NCBI RefSeq assembly: GCF_017654505.1
Contig: NC_054553.1
Location: 6,075,618-6,139,617 of the forward strand
Direction of reading: 5' to 3'
DNA length: 64,000 nt
Source: Polyodon spathula
Lineage: Eukaryota > Chordata > Actinopteri > Acipenseriformes > Polyodontidae
In this document: positions 1 through 61,081 of the stretch, in pieces
Layout: each line of letters begins with the position of its first letter
How positions within the stretch are numbered: position 1 is the first letter of the stretch
Made by a program: the position numbers and the translations under genes
Notes under the pieces: model-generated
Seen by the model: only the letters and a program-made list of their open reading frames with translations
The model's database searches: none
Told to the model about the DNA's origin: nothing

Positions 1-2206
1 TCAAGATACTGATCTGGCCCAACCTAGGTTATCTTCTGACTCCATGGCTAAGGGCAAACAAGAGTAACCACAGCAGAGATGATAATTATGCAGCAGCTAA
101 TGCAAACCAGTTTCAATTTCTCATCATAAACCTTTTGTATTGTCATTTTATCACAGAAGAAAGCCGTGTAATCGACTTTTACATTCATGGTGAAAACTTT
201 TTTTTTGTTTGTTTTTCAAATGCAGCTAATTTGTATTTGTGGTTTCCAACACACAAAAAAAAAAAACATTTTAAAGCCTATTTCAGTATCTTGATCTCTC
301 TTTAAAAATTCAATGGACTTAACAGTATTTTGGATTTACAAAAAGGCGTAGAGACATTCTGCTGTACGAATGCTGTTAAAATGTCTCCCTCCTTGCTCTT
401 TACCTGCTGCAGCATGTTTGCAGTGCCGGAGTGTATCGTGCTGGCATCGAGAAGGTGGGGGTGGAGTTGCAGGCGTTTGGCTTGCAATTCGCTCAACGTT
501 GAAGTACAATTATAGCTCACATTGTAATGCTTATCATGATATTAAACATATGGAATACCCACTGTTTCCAGTAAAATTCTTGTTTCTGTGTTCACTGGTT
601 CCCTTTTTTTTTATCTGCTACCTTTGCTCTCTGTCTTTTTGTTACTGCAGTTTCAAATGCTGACTTTGGCAGTTTGCTGTCTTGATATATAATACGACAT
701 CTACACAATGTATGCATCTATTTGTATATTTTGCTTCTTTCTCCATCTTATCTGCTCGATATCTGAACATCTTTATCCACCTGTCTATCAGTTTGTTTGT
801 TTTTTCCCCTGTCCATTTTTTTTTTTTTTTTTTTTTTGACATTCACTTTTAAATATTTATTGCATAAACACAGTACAACCAGGTGGCCAAATTGTAATTT
901 TTGAACGCAAGGAAAATGCTCAGCTGGCTACACTGAAACCAACTTGCTAAAAAAAAAAAAAAAACCAGATAAGATTTTCACAGCCCAAATATTTTCCTGC
1001 AAGCTTTTAGTAATTATCGTACATTTTCTACCCTTTTTATATAATGTGTTTTCAACTATATTTTATCTCCCTTTTTTATCTGTTTCAGCTTAATTTTTAG
1101 AAAACGTCAGAAAAAAAACTTAGTTTTGATGCACTCGATACATAGAAGAGACAGAGAAGATCGATAAGCTTTCAAGATTCAATTCTTTTCAACGGGTGGG
1201 TGGGGGTGGGGTTTATCTGAGAATAAATGGTGTTATTATTTCCAAGTGTACAAATGTAGTGAAATCAATAGTGTTCTGCAAGAAAAACATGTTGGTTCAT
1301 AAAATATTGTTTCCTATAGTAACATATTGCTAGGCCATCTGATTTTCAGGTTTTATCTGCTTTAACCCGATTTCTCCACCTCAAATGCTTTTTTCTACAT
1401 TCGGGTTAAACCCCAAAACTCCCCGAATAGGCACATACTGTGCATGAATAAACACATGCGCTGTTGTCTGTGATTCAAATGCAACAGAGCAAAACTGGCT
1501 CAGATGACGGTAAGCTGATTTGACTATTTGAAAAATGTGGCTTCTTGGTGTTATATTTATATATATATTCAGATTTGTCAAAATTACAGCAATATTGCTT
1601 TAAAGTTTTTGCTTTTTTTTTTTTTTTTTTGCACTTTTCTTCCCAGTTATTGGTTTTATGAGTGTGTGTGTTTAAGCCAAGAGCATTTAGATGTAACAGT
1701 CGATCATTTCTCTTTGTAAAAGAGCATGGAGTAAAGTTGTTTAGTTTTCCCATATGTTCTGTGTGCAATTATACTTGCAACTCCACTACAAAATAAGACT
1801 TGATTGGAACGGAGAAATGCCTCCATATACAGTATATGTGAGAGAGGAGAGAGATAGATGTCTGTAGATGTGTTTTGAACCGTGTATATAATATATAAAT
1901 ATGAAAATCATGAAAAATGGCTTTATTGCATCGTACCACCTTGATGGTGAGGTGGTCATTTTTTAAAGTGAAATCAAAATGTTCAGCTGGCTATACGGAA
2001 AACAAAAAACTTGCTGATGAAAACAGCTGGATACAAGTCTTTTATATACCCCCCACCCCCCCTTTATTTTGTCATATTACAATGAGGAAAATAAATAATG
2101 ATCCCTGAACTACAGCATACTGTAAATCAAATCAGCATTTATGAAGTCTCTTCAGTAATACAGGTAATTGTTGCTTTTATTCTCAATACATCACTTTTTT
2201 CTGTAG
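1..2206. other. Non-coding stretch, probably an upstream intron of ENOX2
   Basis: No exon could be supported here on either strand. The sequence is AT-rich with several homopolymer runs, including T-runs near 819-837 and 1613-1630 and an A-run near 950-963. The next feature is an ENOX2 exon that starts in the middle of a codon, so an ENOX2 exon must lie further upstream. I looked for the ENOX segment that normally precedes it (around MNNLGM) and did not find it, so this stretch is best read as intron. Confidence 0.6.
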
Positions 2207-27668
<25,462 letters not shown>

Positions 27669-28968
27669 ATGATAGTGGTTAGATTTGTGTTCCACAAGAA
27701 AATGAACTGGGTCCAGGGGGATTTGATTCTGGTGGTCAGAAAGACTCGCTTCAAATTACCTTGGCTCAACAGTGATGCTAGAGGCCCTCTTCACTCCCAG
27801 GCAGGTTGCTATAGTGACAGTAGTGTCTGTGCCTTGCAAACAGTCCTGTTTATGTTTGAGAGGATTTCCTCAGGACTGATAAACGGTGAGAAAAATCAGA
27901 CACCACAGTTTTCATTCATTCTTTTTTTTTTTTTTAATTAACTTTCTGTCATTTGAAAACAGTCAGTTGACAGGCTCATTTTCGTATTGTTTCTTGCTAA
28001 TATATGTATATTTTACCTTTTTAAAGTATACGGTGTTAACTGTGTCTGAACAGAAACAAATATCTTTGCTCTATATATTGTATTAAAAAACAAACAAACC
28101 TGTTAACTGTTGGTTTTTGTTCTTTTTTATGTTGTTTTTGAAATGTTCTCCTAGCAGGCATATACCTGATTCTGCACAACAGGAACTTGCCCTTTTGAGT
28201 TGAGGATGTTTCTTATTTGTCTTGGATTTTCCCCAAATATTTTTTGTCTTTTATGAATTTTTTTTTAGGCTGTACATACTTTCCGAAAAGTACTGACGCC
28301 TGAGCCTGGCAGATGTCTTATAAAAAAGGTTGAGGTAAAAAGGAGGAGTAACAATCCATGTGGCAGCTCCACACTTAACTCGCTAATTTCCACAACCAAA
28401 ACTGTCTGTCTACACTGCAGTCAGTTTCTCTAACCACAGGGCTTCTCTACTTCTGAGCTTTTCAGATCTGGTGCTCCAACTGCTGTGCCCTCTGGCTACT
28501 CTCTTTGTATAGCACATTGAAAAAGAGATTCATGACTGGCTGGCTGACTATTCTCACTGCATTTGATTGAACATAGAAAAATTAGCATGATGCTGGCACT
28601 AAATAAAATGCCTATGTCTGCAGATTTTGGGTTATCATGTATTTCTCATAAGAAGAAACTGTCCTTTGTGTACCGAACCCTTCTGACTTCTGGCTATAGT
28701 AGGTCAGAGAGGCTGCGATTTAGATTAATGGGAAACTTGCAGTGCCCTTCACTGGGGGGGGGGGGTGCTTAACTTCTGCATTTGTTATTTATGAGCTTTG
28801 GAGGTTTGTTTTTTTGTTAATGAGCCACTTTGCCTCATTCAGTGTTCAAAAGGTCCTAAGTCAGTGGCGGTTTTAAGTGTAAAGCTCCAGTGTGTTTTTT
28901 GATAAGTCAAGTAGTTTGTTGCCTGGCAAAGAGGAAGAAAAATTTGTAAGTTTCCTTGTAAAAAAGTG

Positions 28969-29031
<63 letters not shown>

Positions 29032-30650
29032 AACAATGTTTTGTGAACTGGAACTACTCTTGTGAAATGTACTTTGCAAAAATTTGAAACAGGTTTTTAG
29101 TTAACAATGATTCGATGAGATCAGAGAAACATTAATGTGAATGAGTTGAAAGATTTTAGACAAGCACATTCATTACGGTTTCCAATTCGTTTGCCAAAAA
29201 AATAATAAAAATGGCTAAATCCACTTGCAGTCTATGAAACAGCTACCTGTGACACTATACAATGAGATACCTCCTTTTCCTGTGTCAAGTTCATAGGATT
29301 CTTTGAAGGAATGCTGCCATCTTAAAAAGTGATACTGATTTTTCAGAAAGCTTGACGGAAGGGGTAGTTAGATGGGAGGCTGTTATGGACTTGTAGTTAA
29401 AAACGGATGACAGGAGGAACAAGCAGACATGTTTTAGTTGTTCTTTTAGTTTAATCAAATCAAAAATCAGTGTAGGCAATAGTGGATACAAATTTAACAC
29501 AAATTGGTTCAAAAGGTGTAGTTATGGACAGTCAACTTCATGACACGTTATAATTCATTAGCACCTTCTTCTAACCAGACACATTGAATGCATTTTAAGG
29601 CAGTAGAATTTTATTCCAATTGAGATTTCTAGTTTTTACTTCATATGCACACTGTAGTTGGCATTGGCTTGGTAGTGTGCTTCATTCCCAGCATCTCTAG
29701 TTTAGACAGATTTACAGGTCCAGTCAATGGGCTAGACTGCTCCCGCTCAGGTGCTTTTATCGAGTTGCGGTCCCAGTGGAAAGTCTATATAAATCTTACA
29801 ACTGTTCAGAAAAGTTAAGACAAACTTTGTACAGCCAGAGATTATCTGTATTGCTAAAAATTGTATTTTTTAGAAAATAAAGTAATTTTTTTATGAATAG
29901 CAAAATGTTTTTGTTAATGTGTGTATCCTGAGTATTTGAGCTTCATACAACAATCTAAAAAAAACCTTGACAGACGTAGCATCTAACAGTATACAAATAT
30001 CAACACAGTAGGCTGGATAACAGTAATTGAAGACGCAGTCTGATTATTTCAGTAGAAGAACATTCAAGATAGTTGACGTGGAAGATCATTATAAATACAA
30101 CACCACTGTTTTTTAAAAAGCTGAATCTGCTTTTTATTTGTTAGCTTACATTGAAGATGCACATTCTTACAAATGTGTATAATTCAGCATTTCAGCTGAA
30201 AAGGAACACTGCCGCAGAGTAAGAAAACAGTTCCAGCTCTGTAGCTGGCAATTTCAGTCAACATAAACCATTTTTATACCTTGATACATTCCTGGACAAT
30301 TTTGAATTGTTAGACGTTTCACCCAAACTGTAATGAAATAAATGTCCCTACAGTTCAAAGAGCTACCATATTAATTAAATCTGTATTAGCATAGTAGTTC
30401 CCTAATGGGGTTTGTTAAATTTAATAAAGCTAAGAAATGTTTGTAAAATCAACAGCGACAGCTGAAACTAAATGCATGAATAGTCACTATTAGACTCGAT
30501 TGATAGCCTTGTTCCCAAAGGGTCGTAATTTTTTTTTTTTTCAGCTTTTTTAAAAGCTCTTAAATTTCCCTTACTCTGAGGAAAAGCTTTGTTCATTACA
30601 GATTGATACATATAAGTGGTGTGACCAAGGCACAGTTTTTCATTTTATTC
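27669..30650 (+). other. ENOX2 3' UTR and flanking DNA
   Basis: No coding sequence is seen after the ENOX2 stop. Candidate polyadenylation signals are ATTAAA at 28082-28087 and AATAAA at 29876-29881. I cannot tell from sequence which is used. A GT/TA microsatellite lies at 28966-29029 and a short poly-G at 28755-28764. Confidence 0.5.
28966..29029 (+). repeat. (GT)n/(TA)n microsatellite
   Basis: A short GT run passes into about 48 bp of TA repeats. Confidence 0.93.
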
Positions 30651-31014
30651 TAGTTCAGAGATTCAAAATTTTTACTAATGTTCAGATGATACATCTGAAA
30701 TGTACAGTGTGTGCACATTTCCAAAGATGGACAATGCAAATTAACCCACAGAGAACCAAAGCATACCTTTGGGCATTTCAGTGGGTATGACACTGAAGTA
30801 CCCCATGGTTCCTTGCTAGACAGAGTACCTTTCCCAGTTAGAACTCCACTTGACGCACATTGTGCCATTCTGGGTGTCTGCAAGTGTTTGGTGGCTATCT
30901 CTAAGTTGAGAGTGTATTTCTCGCACACTCTTTGTTGTGTCAGATTTGCAAGTGAAGAGTACAAGAGAAAGCACACCCTCAACTTGATTAGAGGGAGCCA
31001 CTGTACACTTAGAA

Positions 31015-31378
31015 ACATATTAGAAGTCATTTCCAATTTGGAATGCCCAATTTTATTATTTTTGTCCTGGTTCACCACTCCACCCCCCCTGGCGACTTGG
31101 GGAATGGAGGGGAATCTGTCATTTTTCACACTGCGGATCCACAGCGATGCCACCAGACCTATAGTACCAGAGGACAACACAGATCTGAATGGCTCCACTA
31201 CAGACCCACAGGCACCCTATCAGCCACAGGGGTTGCTGGTGTGCGGTGAACCATGGATTGCCCTGCCGACCTAAGCCCTCCCTACCTGGTCGGAACTCCC
31301 CGGTCACGGTCGGCAATGACATAGCCTGGATTCTAACCTACGATCTCAAGGCTATACGGCGCCTCCTGGGTAAAGCAA
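31015..31378 (-). mobile_element. tRNA-derived SINE, long copy
   Basis: On the minus strand the 5' part contains a degraded RNA polymerase III B-box: plus-strand GGATTCTAACC, close to the reverse complement of GGTTCGAATCC. A GC-rich body follows and then a tail AATTGGGCATTCCAAATTGG. The tail matches the shorter copy at 53589-53725. The body explains the 187-codon plus-strand and 182-codon minus-strand open frames here, which are not genes. I recall this SINE type from sturgeon and paddlefish sequences, but that attribution is from memory. Ends are approximate. Confidence 0.7.
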
Positions 31379-33491
31379 AAAATAAATACTACTCTTGTGA
31401 AACTGGCTGGCGAATCTGGTAAGCATGCTTGGTCAAGAACAGTCATTTCTTACTGTGTAGATGGAGTAAATAAAAACTAAAAAAGCATCAGCAGGTCAAT
31501 TTATTAATATTTATTTAATATCAGAATGACATATTGCCAAAACAGATTTTTTGTGTGTGGTTTGTCTTAGTACCTTTATCCAAGCACTAGCCAGTAAACC
31601 AAAACACATTTGTCATATAAATCACTTGCTTCAATTGTGATTTCACACTGCCTCACTGAACTTCTGCATTTTTCATGGACTGTTCTTGTCATTTTCTATT
31701 CCATTCTGTCACGCCACTCCACAAATGAGTTTTCTTAAAGCTTTGCTGAGTAAATGCCATCAAATCTGAACAAAAATGATTTCCAAATTCAATTCAAAAC
31801 TAACCGATTAGCCCAAGCACTACTGAAAAAAAACATGAAACAAAAAGTGTTGACTGTACAAGACAGTCCTGAAAATAAATAATGTCTTAAAAGTGGGGAC
31901 CTTGTTTCAAGTTTTTATCTATGATTTGTTTCAACATTTTCCATATATTAACTCATAGTTCACATTATTTAACGAGCAGCACAAAAATAAATAAAAAAGT
32001 TGCTTGCATTATGAGTCCTTTTCTATTGTTTGATTTAATAAGCGCTATTATTGAGAAAGGTAACCTTGATAGGCTGTTGTTCTGGAGCATTGTCTTGGTT
32101 ACACACGATTTAGGAAAACAGGGATAAGTTGTATGACTTTAAGGGCTTGAGTAACCAATTAATTGACTGCACAGTACTACTACTGCAAGGGTAAGAGTGT
32201 CCCTTTGTCACACTGAGAGTTCAGCGAGCAAATAATGGTTGACTACGAACAATTACAGGGCATGTTCTGCTTCGGGAGCAACAGTCAGTGCAATGTAAAG
32301 TTCAAACAAAGTCTAAAATGTAGCAAACAACTTTACTCTGGTAAATGGAAAGTCTACTTTGTCGAGAATGGTATTCTTTAAATTATAACAAACTATCTTA
32401 TGTCAAATCATTTTTCAAGTTAAGTACACAGTCATGGGACAAAACCCACGCATCTTATGTGCAAGACACAAGAAAAAAAATGTGAGTTCCCATTTTAAAC
32501 CAGCAGATGTCAGTATACCATAATAAGAATATGCTTGACAGACACACATCTGTCAAACCAAGACATCAGGTGTAGTACTATTGAGATATAATAATGGTAT
32601 ACCTAAGGGAGTAATAATTAGACCAACAGTGAACTGAAGGGGAGGGGTGGAGCAGGTACAGGAGCTAGTAACGGGTACACATACTGAAATAAACTTCTAG
32701 TAGGAAAAGGGATTTAATTACTTTAGGGACTGGGAGGGGTCGGCTGCTGTTTGTAATTAACAGTCCTAACAGTAATTAACTAACAAGCTAATATGTATAA
32801 ATCTAATGTTAAAATGGGTGGAGGCAATAAGTCATATTTGAGGAAGAAAAAACAACATGATTAATGGCAGCTATTTATATCCAACACTGTTTGATAGTGA
32901 AAAATAGACCCCATGAAAAATCCATTCCCATCCTTATCTAGCCCAACCCACTTGTTTATTTATTGAATTGAACATTCCACTCATGCTGTAAGGTCTGAAT
33001 TAAACACCCGAGGACCTGGTGCGATCTTTCAAATATTTGTTTCAAGTAAAGTCAACTAAGAAATGATTACATGGCAATCAATTCCACCTAGCATAGCTTC
33101 CAATATACTGATGTGTCATGCAAAAGTGATTTTAAACTTGCTCATACAATTAATGACAGATCTATAGCAAGCAATGTGTCAAAGCAACCAGGTTCATTAT
33201 TAACATTCTGACAACTTTTTACACTTGCAACAAATTAAAACGGACCTGTCATTTTCATTATTTTATATGTGTTATTCAAGGTTGGGAAAAGATGACATTT
33301 TTATATAATTGGTTGTTTTGGTTTCCTTAATAAAACACTGCTTTATCAAACTCAAACAGCCAGGCTATCATTAAAAAATGTTGTTCATGAAACAGAAAGT
33401 AGGTTATTTTACAGTAAATTCAAACCATTGTGCCAATGTATTGTGATATAATAGCTCAGCAACATCATAATTTTGTTGTGTAACTATCTCA

Positions 33492-33492
<1 letters not shown>

Positions 33493-33543
<51 letters not shown>
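33493..33543 (+). repeat. (TA)n microsatellite
   Basis: About 25 TA repeats in intergenic DNA. Confidence 0.94.
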
Positions 33544-33545
<2 letters not shown>

Positions 33546-34446
33546 CTCTCAAGCCAATCTCTCAAGTAACTATATTTCTCAAGAAATATATTTCAATTTT
33601 GCAAAGCATACAGAACTCCTAGATCATCATTACAGCAGTAGTTTTATTTTCTACAGACAGAAACAATGGAACCAGACAGAATTGTAAAGAGTTAATCGCT
33701 GAATTGTGATTTGTTGTGTGTTAAGAGCCAGATTTATTAAGGTATTTAATTTTAAATTTGTATTAGTTTTTGTGTTATGAAAATAAAATTGACAGTGTTA
33801 CACAGCTATAGTAACAAGTATCTTAGAAGGGTAAGGACTCGATGTGTTTGTAATTCTATAACAAAACAATAAACAATATCAATCTGTCTATAAACTCCAA
33901 AGTTAAAGAACGAATACATTGTAAGTTGAATGACTAATTTCTACTACTTATTTACTATCATAATAAAATAAAAATCGGAGAAACTAATAGAGAAATGTAA
34001 GTAAGAAAGAGGATTATTTCAGTAATGCTCTGAAAATATTAATTGTCGTTAAAACGCGCAATACAAATCATAAAGGTTCTTGTTTTTACGTAAATAATGA
34101 CATCATAAAAAGCAGGCATTGCTATCACAAGTTTTATTATTTGGTTTAGTAATTCAGAAGCGTTGAAGAAAATGGTAGAGGAATATTCTGGGAAAAAGTG
34201 AAATATTACTACAAGACTAAATACCTGCCGACCGATTACTTAATGTACACAGACCACGTGCAAGGTATAGTGGGTTTAATTTATAGAACGACATAACGCA
34301 TATCATGCAAATACATAGGTATGAGTTTCAGTTTAACCAAATAAGAGTTACCTGGTTAAAGTAACAGTTACTCATAAAAAATAAAAAAAAGTTTTCTGAA
34401 AAGTTGTGATAGATTATATAGCGGGGGCTATATTTTGGAATTATGC

Positions 34447-34486
<40 letters not shown>

Positions 34487-34487
34487 G
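34447..34487 (+). repeat. (ATT)n microsatellite
   Basis: About 13 ATT repeats, read as poly-Asn on the minus strand. Confidence 0.94.
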
Positions 34488-34559
34488 CATACTGTACTTC
34501 TCAGGTTGACTAAAATCAGACAGCCACTCACAAACCATGTGTTCATGTATATGTGTTAC

Positions 34560-35019
34560 CAAGGCGACGGAGAAGCTACTGCGCGGTTGGTTGGCTGTCA
34601 ATGACGTCGCAGGTGGGTAAATCCAAACAAGGGATTCTGTAAAGCAGGAATTGACATTGAAGGAAGGGACTGAGCTTAATGTAAATTGACCAGTGCAACA
34701 GGGAAGACTGCGAGATAAGAGTTACAATTGCACGGGAATGCTGCATCGAAATTAGTTTTGGGGGAAAAAAAAAAACAAAACAAAACAACAACAACGTTGT
34801 GGAAAGCCTTCTACTAGTGCTGTGTCAGCTGTCTCGTCAGATAGTAATACAATATAACGAATACGGTTTTGAAACTTTAACTGACTACACTTTGCATTAG
34901 TTGATGCTTATCCAACACTACAGGTATTGCATTCCCCATGCCAGAAGTACCGTAGCGACAAGTGCGCTGCTAGACAAATATCAGTGACGGGTTCTTGAGG
35001 ACTGTTGTCTGTTTATTAA
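34560..35019 (+). promoter_or_regulatory. Likely promoter and 5' UTR region of the ABC transporter
   Basis: The 460 bp before the start codon are less AT-rich than the surroundings and hold several CpG dinucleotides (GGCGACGG, CTGCGCGG). A near-consensus cAMP-response core, TGACGTC, lies at 34602-34608. No clear TATA box was assigned. This is inferred from position and composition only, and further non-coding exons could exist. Confidence 0.35.
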
Positions 35020-58584
<23,565 letters not shown>

Positions 58585-61079
58585 CCAAGTCCAAGTTGCA
58601 ACTCCCAAAGAGCGGCTTTTAATGTTGTCAGTAAGCTATAATAACCCAACAGCAGTACACTCTAGGCTTCCAATGTCTGTTTCAGGATCCTTTTTTTCAG
58701 GATCAAAAGAGCAAGAGGATGTATAAAGCAGCAGCTATTAGACCATTTCTGAAAAAATATCCTACCTCTGAAATTACTGTGGAGCACAGTTGTGGTGCAA
58801 TGTGGTTGGAGGTAAAAGGCAGCGATTGTTAGTTACCGGCTTTTAATACAGATTTCTTCCTTTTGGGATATGGAAGTTGAACATGCTTTATGACAGTTTT
58901 AAATGAAAGGCCAGCTCCATAGATAGGATTCTGAGCCACATATGTAGGGTCTGACATCCATCATGCAGAATTCTGCCCTAGAGTTCCGCCTGTGAATTTG
59001 ATTGTTCATTTGACTTTTACAATTATTTATATGAATTAATTTTGCACAGATTTAATTATTCTGTTTGTATAGTTGTTATATATTATAATTTATTATTGTT
59101 ATTAAATGTTATAATTTATTTGCTGTTAAAGTATTGCACTAATAATGATTTACAGTAAATAGCTTTTTGATATTTTAGTTCAATGTCTCTAAACAAGCCT
59201 TCTGAGACATATTGTTAGAATACTTGAACGTTTTTATATCTTTCGAACCTGGGCTAATTTTGGGATGCTGCACATGCCTCAGGGAAAAGTCACAAGCAAT
59301 AATTCAACTGGTATGCTGGAGAACAGGTTAGGTGAGGTCAGTGTGTGCCTAATTTTAAAGGTACAGCAGTCACAATGGAGTAAGTACAGGCAGCAATATT
59401 GTTTCTGGCCACTGACTGGCACTGTTGTTCCATGTAAGTAACAGTATTATACAGTTGCTGTTTTAATTCTCTCAGGGGAAGAAAAAGATACTTAAGGGCT
59501 GGCCCATGGCAGTGGTCCACTGAGCTGTTGAAATAAATTCAGCCTCAAAAGCCACCACGCTAACAGGGGTGCTTTCAGATACTGTTCAGTGTAACTGTGA
59601 ATTACATGTATGCAAGAACGTTTAAGGTAGTTTTGAAATGGGTTGCGTTTGCAGACGCACAGGGATGCAGGGATCTAAATACAGTACAAAATAAGTCTTA
59701 CTTAGTATTTCCTGTGCTTAAGTATTCCCCCGAAAGGGCTCTGTTTTGGGATGTTCAGTAATGTCCAGTGACGGCTAAATATTGAGGGCTGTACCATCTG
59801 CAGATATATAATTGACAGGTCCTTCCCAAGTGGATCTATGCTATACTGAGGTACATGAAGCCAGTATTACACAGCATGGCATGAATTCTTCAAAATACAG
59901 TGGATTTCTACTCATTGTACTTAATGATTTATTGTCTGCCGCAATACATCAGGGGAAAAAAGCACAATATTTGTCATTTATAATGTGAACAGTTAAACAG
60001 GCATGCATTTATTGCCATGCACTGAGCTGCTTTATAAAAATAATGCTGGAACCCTTTCCCTGTAACAGACTATGAATATAGCTGTTCAGTTGAAAGAGGA
60101 AAAGGAAAAAGAACTATACGCTAAAATACAAAATGTTGTTTATTATTATTGTTAATTATGCATTAAATCTAAAATGTTGCCTTCTAAGGAATTTGTAGTG
60201 GGGTAAATTTGCAATTCTGCAATCAAAGTTTTTATTAAATAATACAGAAGCTTTAAATAATAATGATATTTGTTTCATACATTGTGAAGTTTTTTTAAAA
60301 TTAACCTATTATCCTTACATCCAACTAATACCAGCATGTATGCATCAGATAGTTTATTAATGAATGCCACAATTTTTCCTCTTTGTAACAGTACACTAAT
60401 ATTTTTTGTAAAAGAACAGTATGTCCCAGTCTTTAGAGTTTATCTTAGTGGTGTGAGATTAAAACTAAGAGGCAGTTTAGATGGACAAAAAGCTTTTTAT
60501 AGGCTGCTGAGGGGAAAGAAATGCATTACAAGCACATAATATTTAATTTATTTTGTCCTTTAGGGCTTTCTTTGCTGATAATTCCCACGAAAACCACCAT
60601 ATTATATTTTTTGATTAAATCAGCTTATAAAACTATAACATCTGGAGAATTATTGAATACCAGCAGACAGATATAGAGAACATACACAGAGATATATACA
60701 GTCGACCTTGGTTAACTCGACTGGTGGATAACTCAACACCTACATCACAGTGAAGCTACGTCTTGGGTTGTCCCCATCACTACTATCTCACTGTATCTTG
60801 GCGAAACCTGAATCCAAAATTAACATGAAGTAAATAACAGCTACTCTCTTGTAATAAAACCAGCTACTGGTGTTTTACATCACAATCAAAGAAACAGACA
60901 GTTCCTCCCAGTACAGTTTTTAATATATAAACCTGAAAACAGAATTATCACAGAATCTTCTATCTAGCCAATTCTCACCAATTTTTTTTTTTACTGAATC
61001 CATACGTATATTAAACAAAATGATAATACATACTATTATTACACTTATTGGTCCTTGTTTTAAAAATGTATTACATTTA
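58585..61079 (+). other. Transporter 3' UTR and short convergent intergenic region
   Basis: No coding sequence was found. An AATAAA at 59532-59537 is a candidate polyadenylation signal of the transporter. AT-rich segments occur at 59030-59160 and 60120-60310. A CAGTCGACCTTGGTTAACTC segment near 60700 looks like the end of a pogo/Tigger-type DNA transposon, but I could not find its partner end. Confidence 0.45.
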
Positions 61080-61081
61080 TT
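61076..61081 (-). terminator. Polyadenylation signal overlapping the pseudogene's terminal stop
   Basis: On the minus strand the frame ends ATG TTT TTT TAA and the sequence continues TAAATG, so AATAAA begins inside the stop codon. If used, the original transcript would have had a very short 3' UTR. It may equally be a chance match. Confidence 0.4.

Larger units (their letters stand above)
31379..34560. other. Intergenic DNA between ENOX2 and the ABC transporter
   Basis: AT-rich sequence without a supportable gene. It contains a (TA)n microsatellite at 33493-33543 and an ATT trinucleotide tract at 34447-34487. The open frames are short and have no recognisable domains. Confidence 0.6.

Noticed and set aside
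30650..31274. Long overlapping open frames on both strands (182 and 187 codons)
   Set aside because: They lie over a GC-rich tRNA-derived SINE, have no recognisable domain, and no splice-site or homology support.
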